Shown: positions 1 through 9,800 of the stretch, piece after piece
How positions within the stretch are numbered: the first letter of the stretch is position 1
Layout of the letters: every line of letters starts with the position of its first letter
Assembly: GCF_964355755.1 (NCBI RefSeq)
Contig: NC_092671.1
Location: 36,845,304 to 36,909,303 of the forward strand
Reading direction: 5' to 3'
Length of the DNA: 64,000 nt
Source of the DNA: Antedon mediterranea
Lineage: Eukaryota > Echinodermata > Crinoidea > Comatulida > Antedonidae
The notes under the pieces: model-generated
Databases searched by the model: none
What the model saw: only the letters and a program-made list of their open reading frames with translations
Told to the model about the DNA's origin: nothing
Translations under genes and position numbers: made by a program

Positions 1-56
1 ATGTACATCTTTCTATGTTTCTGCAAAACTAGAAATATTTTTTTTTCTCTTTCCAG

Positions 57-2564
57 TATCAGAATGGTGATCAGAACCGGTCAAGACAAAATAGAACAAA
101 ATCTTCACATCAAAATCATTCCACAGTTGGTCCTCCTAAAGTGCATACAAAGATTCCTGTTGAGGGAGAGTTCTATCCAGCTATGACCAGTACAAATCGT
201 ACCAAACTTGTAGGAGAATTTTATCCAGCTATGACCAGTACAAACCGTGCCCAACATAATGGAGAATTTTATCCAGTTATGATCAGTACAAACCAGTTAC
301 ATCATCATTTATCTCAGAATATTCCTCCACAATCAAAGGAATTAAGAAACCAGGCAAATAACCTCAAGGATCCAAACTGGTTTGTCAATGATGTAGAAGA
401 TCCCAGGAGGTCAGTGGAAGAGTTCCACGCTCTTGAAGCTCAAGTCGATGACACTCCAACATTAGAAGATGGTTTTACACCGATGTTACCGGTTGAACGT
501 CAAGAGTATAACGATACTGCCCCAGAGTACAGACAGAGCTACATGCACTTGACATCTGAACAAAGATGGAATGAACTTCTACAGCACAGAAAAAAACTGC
601 GTGACGAACAAGAATGGCTTCGGAGAAAGCTTCATGAGCAAGAAGAGTTGTTAAAACATCGACACAAAGTGGAGACTCATGTTGCAACAAAGCCTTTAAC
701 TCCTGCTCACTTGTTATCAGAACAGCATAGTGAACCTGGTTGGCCAGTGTCACCTTCAAGGCCTACTCCTTCTCATCGAAAATCTGAACCAGTATCAACT
801 CAGAATATGAGAAATGGACATCCTGATGAAAGGATTAACAGTGGCTATCTTTCAAGAGCCTTTAGTAGCCATCAACCAGGTAGTAGAAGACTGGTTTCAG
901 AACCTAGACATAAAGCTGTTGCCATGGATGAAAGAGATGTAATAGCTAAGCAGAACCATCTGCATACACCTCCTTCGAAACAGACTGTAATAATGAAAGA
1001 CAAAGGTAAGGGAGAATAAAAAATAACACACTTAAAATATTATTATTAAAATAAAGACAGAAACTAAGAAATCAATTTAAACAATGCATAATCTTATTTT
1101 GTAATCTTAAGCTCTGTCTACACTATCAATGTTAAATTCTACTACACTGTTTGCAGTGATACTGTATAATACTATTTTAACATTAAAAAAAAAATCTTTC
1201 TATTTAAAACTAAATCTCAAGTTATGCTGCTGTTTTTTCATGGAGGTAATTGTGGTACAGCGACAACAATGATTTGAACCATTGACTATGGAATTAATAA
1301 GCAAGCATGTCAACCACCAAACTACAGTGCCGCTACAATAGATTTATTAACCTAGAGTCCTTTGATATTTTATACAGGATGTTCACCACTTTATGTTGAA
1401 AGGGAAATACAGACTACATTGAAACAAACTGGTGGTGAGTCAAGAGACCGAGTGCTGGATTCGAACCGTTACAAGACAGATACAAGATATATGGAAAACA
1501 GAAGGTTAGGTATATTTTTTTTACCTCTGCCAAGGAGGTATATGTAGTCGATCGTGTTTGTCTGTCTATTTGTTTGTTAGCAGGATTACTCGAAAAGTAA
1601 TTACAAGATCTTTACCAAAATGGAAATACAGATAGATATGTGGCCAAGGACCACTGCATTACATGTTGGAGGCAATCTGGACCACGGTCCCAATTCTGGA
1701 CCACTTTTTAGTATAATTTTTAGACCTGCTAGTTTTAAAAGATAGACATAGATATTTGTTTTTTGGCGTTGTTGTTCTATTGTTAGTCAACAGAATCTGT
1801 TGTTACTTGAAAGAGTGGTTACATAACCATTACACCAAATTCACATACACATGCTTGTAGTGAAATTAGCCTAAATCACAAACAGCATTAAGACACACAC
1901 AAATATATATATATATATATTTTCCAAGATAAATCTTATGCAGGAGAATGTTACAGTAGGCGGAGGTATGCAGTCTCGTAGTGGCTTTCTAGTTTTAAAT
2001 GAAACTTTGACCAAGAGATGCGCTACAAATTGCAACACACCTAAAGCTCTGTCTGCACTATAAACTTTACATGACAAAAAAATGTGAAGTGCCCATATAT
2101 GGACATGCTGATGTCATATCACTACCATATTTGGGTATATCACTACTATGTTTGGACACATCACACTGTTTTTGTCAAATAGAACGAGTTTTAATGACAC
2201 TATTTGTTTCATATTTGTTATTTTTCCGTAATATAGTTTGTTGAAAGACATCGTAGACACTGTTGAGAATATTGGCATTACAGGGTATGATACGTCTCAA
2301 GACCCACCTGAAGTTCAACGACACCTTTCTATGCAAAAAGACCAACTTTCATCAACACAACGCACCCTCTATATGCAAGATCAACCATCGTTTCAGCCAC
2401 GCCCTCTATCATCTATTTTTCAAAATCCACTGTCATCTGGTCAACAAAATCCATTCGCAATACAATCGCAAACTTTTTCTAATTCAGACCTTCTTGATAT
2501 TCCTGGCGACGATGACACCGCTGAAGAGTCCCAGATTCTTCAAGATATATTTTTTCTCAAATGA
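57..2564 (+). CDS. C-terminal part of an unrecognised coiled-coil protein
   Basis: Three exons join in frame: 57-1005, 1378-1504 and 2237-2564, with the stop at 2562-2564, giving 467 visible residues. The 5' part lies outside the window; position 57 follows a pyrimidine-tract/AG acceptor. The protein is polar and low in hydrophobics. It has three 16-residue repeats (GEFYPAMTSTNR type, bases 165-308), a charged predicted coiled coil around visible residues 168-208 (RWNELLQHRKKLRDEQEWL), and a Gln/Ser/Pro-rich tail ending in an acidic stretch and QDIFFLK. Exon phases (1, then 2) fit only if the 127-nt middle exon is included, which supports that exon. I do not recognise the family. The layout resembles large centrosomal or cytoskeletal scaffold proteins, but that is a guess. 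Confidence 0.7.
165..308 (+). repeat. In-frame 48-bp coding repeat, three copies
   Basis: Copies start at 165, 213 and 261, an exact 48-bp period. Each encodes GEFYP(A/V)M(T/I)STN plus a variable linker. The array lies inside an exon of the gene above and keeps frame. Confidence 0.85.
1107..1175. mobile_element. Palindromic MITE family A, fragment
   Basis: One end of the family (TTAAGCTCTGTCTACACTAT) followed by unrelated sequence. The internal CArG part is missing. It lies in an intron of the coiled-coil gene. Confidence 0.6.
1246..1336 (-). mobile_element. tRNA-derived SINE fragment
   Basis: The minus strand shows an A-box-like TAGTTTGGTGGTTGACATGC and a B-box-like GGTTCAAATC about 35 bases apart. 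There is no cloverleaf, so it is a SINE head and not a tRNA gene. Confidence 0.5.
1526..1725. repeat. Dispersed repeat beginning GCCAAGGAGGTATATG
   Basis: It contains GTTTGTCTGTCTATTTGTTT and GCAGGATTACTCGAAAAGTA, which I recall as part of a repeat found in many marine invertebrate genomes. No coding capacity is seen. Confidence 0.4.
2042..2181. mobile_element. MITE family A copy
   Basis: Starts CTAAAGCTCTGTCTGCACTA and has CCATATATGG. The right TIR is degraded. It ends about 55 bp before the last exon of the coiled-coil gene. Confidence 0.8.
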
Positions 2565-2566
2565 AC

Positions 2567-2623
2567 AATAAATTAAATTGAAGAATGCAGTTAATGAAAT
2601 GTATAGTATTTTAGAGAAATAAA
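2567..2623 (+). promoter_or_regulatory. Polyadenylation signals of the coiled-coil gene
   Basis: AATAAA occurs at 2567-2572, two bases after the stop, and again at 2618-2623. The second is at a more usual distance. Confidence 0.6.
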
Positions 2624-2699
2624 GAATTAACATTTTGTACAGATTATGTAATTCTGGGCTATCTGTAATTTTTTTAGAAGACCAAATTAGGACCTATTT

Positions 2700-2910
2700 G
2701 GCGAGTCAAAAGAGCGGTTAAGACAGGAGTGCCATTTACCGTACCTAAAGAGTCAACGATATCGGCATGGGTTCTCACTTCTAGTTCTGGTGGTGGAACA
2801 AGTCTTCTTGGATAAGGACTCTAAACCGTAGGTACATAGTTATCATCCGTGTGCATTTTAAGGAACCCAGCTCATTAAAAGACGAGTAGGGGGTTATCCC
2901 AGTGAACTGT
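2700..2910 (+). mobile_element. SINE with tRNA-Leu/Ser-like head, copy 1
   Basis: The head has GAGCGGTTAAGACAGG (A-box region of a class II tRNA) and GGGTTCTCACTTC (B box). The body TTCTGGTGGTGGAACAAGTC is shared with the minus-strand copy near 38966-39168. It lies between the coiled-coil gene and PSAT1. Confidence 0.65.
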
Positions 2911-3597
2911 TTACAAAATAGCCCCTGCATCAGGGGGATTACCACCTATCTAAAGACATAAAATAAAAATATTGAATACTCAAAACAGAACAACAATTCA
3001 ACACTTTCCAATGTTTAATTGATACTTTTAAAAGTCAAGTTTTACATAATTATTTTACAAAGCTATATACAAAAGTTTACATGTTTGCAAATAAAACTAA
3101 TTCTGTTAAAAAAAACACTAAAATAAAAATGGTCCTAATAGTCTAACCCTATTATATATCATGGTATAATACTAAATTTATACACACTTTTCAGCTGTCA
3201 AGTGTATAGCTTGAAACTGCACAAAGTATTACAAATATGAACTGTTTAAATGTTCGAAAATACTTGGATTTTGGCTTACAACCAGTATTATGTATTGGGT
3301 CAAGTTTGAATTTGTTTTAACTGCACTTATAATCTACATTAATTGCTATAGTACTGTGCTACTGGCAACCATAACTTACTTCTTATACAATAAATAGTAT
3401 ATTTGAGCATTGCATAAAATTGATAAAGAGAAATTAATTGTATGACAGACAGACATCTAACATATGGAAAACAATTTCTTATTAACATTTTGTTTTATAT
3501 TAATTTATTTTTTTTATATTTTATTCATTTGATATCAAGCATGATTTTCTGGAGCTAAAATGTATATATCTTGTATAGAATAACAGTGGCATCAGCC

Positions 3598-3800
3598 AGT
3601 GAATATTCAACAAGCTTATGAATATTCAACAAGTAAATGAATATTCAACAATCTTTTAGTAAACAAACAAGCTTATACTAATATTCAGCTTTTGAATATT
3701 CAACAAGCTTTTGAATATTCAACAAACTTATAAATATTCAACAAGCTTATGAATATTCAACAAGCTTATAAATATTCAACAAGCTTATAAATATTCAACC
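3598..3800. repeat. ~19-bp minisatellite (GAATATTCAACAAGCTTAT)
   Basis: About ten imperfect copies of GAATATTCAACAAGCTTAT with some gaps. It lies just downstream of the PSAT1 stop (3851) and may be within its 3' UTR. Confidence 0.85.
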
Positions 3801-3850
3801 AGCTTCATAAACAATTAAACAGTATGCGATGTTTGGTGAGCATTGATAAT

Positions 3851-6800
3851 TTACATTAATGAAAAATATCGATCTTTGAACTCTGACATGAATTCGGCAA
3901 GTTTCATGGTTTCTTCAATTGTCGTAGCATTGTACAGTGAAGCACGAATTCCGCCAACAGATCTGAAGATATAAGTGTGTTTTTTTAATATCATATTTGG
4001 GATTTTTGTGAAGTAGTGTAAATATTATCAAAAATGATACTGTATACTATTGTTGTACACACAATATAAAATGTGTGCTCACACAAAAATGATTATTATT
4101 ATTAAATAATTCAATTTACACAGACGAGCAGTTACGGAAAGCTGCTTGCTTGGTCCACGTAGAATCTGTATTTATCCTGAGCGAAACCTGCCCGTCCGCT
4201 CCGTGTTGTGTGTAAATGGTTATAAGGAAATTACATAGATTCTATATTTGTGTGGACCCCTTTGAAAACAAGCCTAAATGGTTATCCCCTGCATTCCATG
4301 TTTAATTTCTCATATTTGTGTTTTGTTGGGGACCCCTTTGAAAACAAGCCTAAATGGTTATCCCCTGCATTCCATGTTTAATTTCTCATATTTGTGTTTT
4401 GTTGGGGACCCCTTTGAAAACAAGCCTAAATGGTTATCCCCTGCATTCCATGTTTAATTTCTCATATTTGTGTTTTGTTGGGGACCCCTTTGAAAACAAG
4501 CCTAAATGGTTATCCCCTGCATTCCATGTTTAATTTCTCATATTTGTGTTTTGTTGGGGACCCCTTTGAAAACAAGCCTAAATGGTTATCCCCTGCATTC
4601 CATGTTTAATTTCTCATATTTGTGTTTTGTTGGGGACCCCTTTGAAAACAAGCCTAAATGGTTATCCCCTGCATTCCATGTTTAATTTCTGAAGTTTAAT
4701 GTTTGTATTATTCTAGGTTTTTTATTTTCATTCATATTTTATGCTGTTTTAAATATAAATTGTATTGTGCTTGGAAAGTAATAATTATTACTTACTTAAT
4801 TATCTTTGTGTAAATTGGCCCTTAAGCTTTTTACTATATCAATGAATTTTTGTACTGTTTTATTATTTATTTATTTATTCAAATTACCTGTGTCCTTTGA
4901 GTGAGACCATGCCTTGCTTTTTAGCCTCTTCTACAAACTTCTTCTCCAGTTCTTCGTTGCCGCCTGGCCCTCCTATCCTGTATGTAATATTCATTCTACT
5001 TCTTGCACTGACATCAACTGGACAACTATTTAAAAATTAAAAAATGCATTATTATTGCTTGATTGTTTACGAGGTAAAGGTTCTATGAATAAATACAACA
5101 TATAAAGAAAATCTATCTGATTATGTTGCCATATCTAAATTAAGGAGACACTTTCTTGGCTCCTGGGTTCAAGTCCTGTCATATGTCCAGATTTTTTCTG
5201 ATGACAATTTATAACTCCACTCCCAAAGACTTGTAAAAATGACTTTGTTTATGTAGAGCATTCTTGTGTATTTATGTTTGTTTTGTGAACAGGATTTCCA
5301 CCTTTAAGAAGGATAGTGAATAAATTCGCTTATGGTTTAATCCTTGGCAATTTGCCTAAATATATGAAAACAAAACAATGTACAGAACAATTTACACTAT
5401 ACCTTACTGTATTTATAGGGATTGTCCTCTTACTGTCCCGGCGGAGGAATTCTCTTGTAATTCATACATATTTATCATACATCAATTGTTATGATACAGT
5501 ATTGTGTGTTTATTTTCATATTGGGACACAAATGTTTCCATAATAAGGGTGTCCCAAAAGTAGGTATTTAACCAATCTAAAGCTTTGTCTACACTATCAA
5601 ACTAGTTTGACAAAAAAGTGTGATATGACATCATCATGTCCATATATGGGCACATCACATGTTGCTGTCGCATAAACTTTGATATTGTAGACAGAGCTTA
5701 ACATAAATTTATACTAAAATTTAGTATTGAATCATTTAAAGGTTGTTTTCCCAATACGTTTATGTCAATAAATAACACTATTCAATACTACTATGATTTT
5801 TTTGAATGAATAAGGTTTAACTACATAATATATCAGCCTTTTACAAGGTCTTATAATACAGTACACAAACAATGTAAAAAAGTGATGGTATATTGTTGAA
5901 TAGACAGAAATAGACCTTAAATGGATTAGGGTTTAAAAGGACTATGAAAGGCATGATTTTAATACAAAATCAGAATATTTTGGGTTGGTCTTTTTAAACA
6001 GGTTATATACAAAACAAAATCCTGTAGATTTCCTGATCTGATCAACCTACACAAATACAGTGCAGTGTACCAGGAAGTGTAAAGAACTTGGTAACCAAAA
6101 CAAGACAAAACAAGGACTACAGTAGTATTTTAAAATTCATTCAATAGTCAATTCATGTAAAGCCAGGCAAAGCAACAAAATATCTATGCTTACCAAAGTC
6201 TAATTCATAGGAAGGTATGGCAATGTTTTTTGGCAAGGAAAAATTTCAACTTTAAAATTTGTTTAGCAATTCGTTTATTTTTGTTTCGTTTATTTATTTA
6301 GCAATATAAAATAATAATAAATATTATTTATAACAGATTTTTGAGTCGAGAAACACAGTTTTGTATTGCATTTTTTGCTACACAATTTTAGAAATGAGTA
6401 GCAATATGGTTGTTTTGTAGCTTTTTGCTATGCTACACTGGTGAAATATATCTCGGTATCTTTCCCTGTTGGGGCATGAGAAGTGCACTTATACCAATTC
6501 ATGTCTATTACTCCCACACTATAGTACAATTAAATTTATTATATAACCAAAATGTGTTTTAAATTCCCTCATAGTTCACTCACCAGTAAAAGTTTTCGGA
6601 GTTATCAATGACATCATATAATAAATTAGACTTCTTTATACTTCGTTCTTCCATAACTTTAACACCACCTTGTTTTTTAACCCATTCAAACACCAAACCC
6701 ATTATATAAATACTGTAATAATAAAAAAAGACATTTAAAACTATTAGTTATGTATTAGAAACTGTAAAACAGACTATGTTGGCCTTTCATCTATTCAGGA

Positions 6801-9800
6801 CACTTTGTCCCAAAGGTGTATTCCTAATTTGGATTCTACTAGATCTTAAACTAAGCAAGAGGCAGTTCGTGTAATTATTAGATGTAATCTCCCCTTGAAA
6901 AATAATTTGTTAAATTCTTGTTGTTGAATATGCCATTTTAATGTCACATAATACTTATTCACTTTGGCCAAAAAATGGATTGAAAAAAAAAAATAGTCAA
7001 ATTGGCTGTCAGCCAATGTAATGGTTTTTGGGTTGAATTTAACCGTTTATTTTGTCATTTTATAACTGCAAACATTTTTTGGGGGTTTGCAGACCGAAAG
7101 TCTGGTTTTATTAATCTTCATTTTTCATGTTTTTGAATATACACCTTTAAGAATTATTTTAAATTTACCTGTATACAGGTGGTGTATTGTATAATGAGTT
7201 CATGCCAACTTGTGTCTTGTAATCAAGTATAATAGGGCATTCTGGGATTGACGTTCCGACAAGATCCTCTCTTACAATAACTGCAGTGACACCAGCACAT
7301 CCCATGTTTTTCTGTGCTCCAGCATAAATTAAACCGTGCTACAAAATAAATAATGTACAGAACATCCTCAAAAGTTATACCAGAGAGAACTCAAAATGAA
7401 AATGAAGTAATAAGAACAGGAATAAAAAAAATAAAAAAAAAATTATGGTATTCAAATAGCTAATTGTATGTAAAGATATTGTCCCTCAAAAAATAATTTT
7501 TATATAGTTATTCATTTGAACAAAAACTGGATAAAAAAAACCAAAATTATTTACATGAAAAAATGTAATTTAAAATACTTAAATTGTCCGTCAGACAATT
7601 GTTTTTGGTTAAAATTAAACGTTTCTTTTGTCTCTTTATAAGTGAAATAATTTGCAAAATGGCCTACAGTATTTGAAGTCTGATTTTCTGTCTAACAACA
7701 CATCTTTAAAATGTGTGCAATAATTGCTTATTTGCCATTGATAAACACAATCAATTCTTTAAACCAATTATTTTGAACAAGTCCTGGCATACAATAACAG
7801 ATTATTATCGTGTTAAAGATGTATTGTCCCCCAAAAACATGAAAAATGAAGATTAATTAAATCAGACTTTGAATATGTTATTTTGTAGTTTTAATTAGGT
7901 AATCACTTCCATAAGAAAAAAAACGAAAATTATGTTTTCACGTGTAAAATGACCGAATAAATGGTTAAATTCAACCAAAAATCCATTGGCTGGCAGCCAA
8001 TTTGACAATTTTTTGCTTTAAATTACATTTTTTTAGGTAAATTTTTTTCAATCCAATTTTTGGTCAATGTGGATAAGGCCAAATAAAAAAACATACTTGT
8101 TAAGCGTCAGCGCCCGCTCCTGATTATCCAGCCGCCTCTCTTTTTATTTTTATTTTTTTTTTACCCATATACAACGGAAAGTTCAGCGGCCCGGCCCAGC
8201 TCCAGAGCAGGGCTCAAAATTCACTCTAGCAAACTAGGATTTTGCTAGTAGATTCTTCATAATTGCTAGTTGAAAATTTCAAAACTAGCAAATGTTTGCT
8301 AGGCTGGTGTAATTTTTGAAAAATACGTACTTCTTAGCTTAGCCACGCTAGCCACCGATCGCTCTATGTCGACAACGGCAATTTGGTGAAAACAATTGTT
8401 TCATTTACACGCCGCCGATTTACGTCAAGGAAACACGAATAGCACCGCGAATCATGTAATGTGGTAAACAGCAAGCTTTTTCCCCAACACATTAAATCAC
8501 GTGCATTTAGTACGTCGCTGAGGATTACATCATCAGTCACGTGATTACAGAATACACGATTATCAATTTAGGGATTTAACGAAATAAATATTTTGCCTAC
8601 ACAGTGGTCGAAGCGCGTTTTTTATAGGTTCGTAAATAGGAAACACCCCATACATAATGGACTCTACCAATTTTGTTTACGATGTTCTCACGCTCGAGAT
8701 CGGCACACCACGAGGTCCTGTTGGGCGATGGGCGATGGGTTTTCTTATGCCTGGTTTACCTGTGGAATAATTACACACACTGTTCGCATTACAACTTTAA
8801 ATACTGATTTACACAGCAATTGGCAAAGGATTCATCAAAGAAGAATGAATACGTTGAATAAAAATTCACTTAAGAAATGCCGTAAGCTGTTTTCAAAATC
8901 AGCCCACTATTTAGTATTATTGAGACCAACATCATGCTTCTCGCGATAGGGAATTTCCTGGATAGATGAGTTGAGCGAGAGACGGCGGACCATGGCCGAT
9001 GAGTGAGGCGGGGGTAGCAGCTTGGACAGATTAGCCTAGGGCCTACAATTTCGCTCGGTGGCAATTAAATTTAATGTTTTAATTACGTCTGGATATAAAC
9101 AATACAAAACTCAATTTTCATACATAGTCAATTTTGTTCTGTTTCGCATTTTAAAAGTTTGACGTTTCGTCCTAAAAAAAAGTGGGCCAAAACGTCCATC
9201 GCGCAAAAATATACCTCCATAAAAAGCAAAAAAAAAAAAAAAAACCGTCCCCCCGCCCCTGAAAATTTATGAGGGTGTGACGCTTAACAAGTATTTTTTT
9301 TTATTTGGCCTAACTATTATGTTACATTAAAATGGAATATTCAACAAAAAATTTTTTAAGAATTATTTTTTCAGGGGGACAATACATCTTTAAATGTTTA
9401 CCCCATGTCAATTGAATTCTTTGAAAATAAGTACATATACATATTTGTATTGGTTGAGTTTTTTTTTAAAGAAAAGGTAAGGTTATCACTCAATTCATCA
9501 TGCTACTAAGTCCTGGAGGATGAATTATTTACTCATTTAACTAAATAATAAAATAATCATAAACACATTTGGTCATGGATTATTGCTGGTACGGTCCGGT
9601 TTCTGCTGCCTAAAAATAACCGGTGGTGAATAAATTAACTCCAATTTCTTGGGAGCAGAAACAGGACAATTTTGTGGTAACCGGTTAAAAGGCAGCGCAC
9701 AATGACCAGTTAAAAACACCCATTCAATTCGGTGTTAGAACGCCATTTAATTGGTTATCAATGAGCAATTTTTAGCTGCAACACAAAATAATGGTTATTT

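Noticed and set aside
3598-3800. CRISPR-like spaced repeats
   Set aside because: Direct ~19-bp tandem units without unique spacers, in a eukaryotic gene flank.
8593-8949. 118-codon ORF inside the nested element
   Set aside because: Cys/His/Arg-rich by chance composition, no motif and no related frame; it lies across a repeat that shows no transposase signature.
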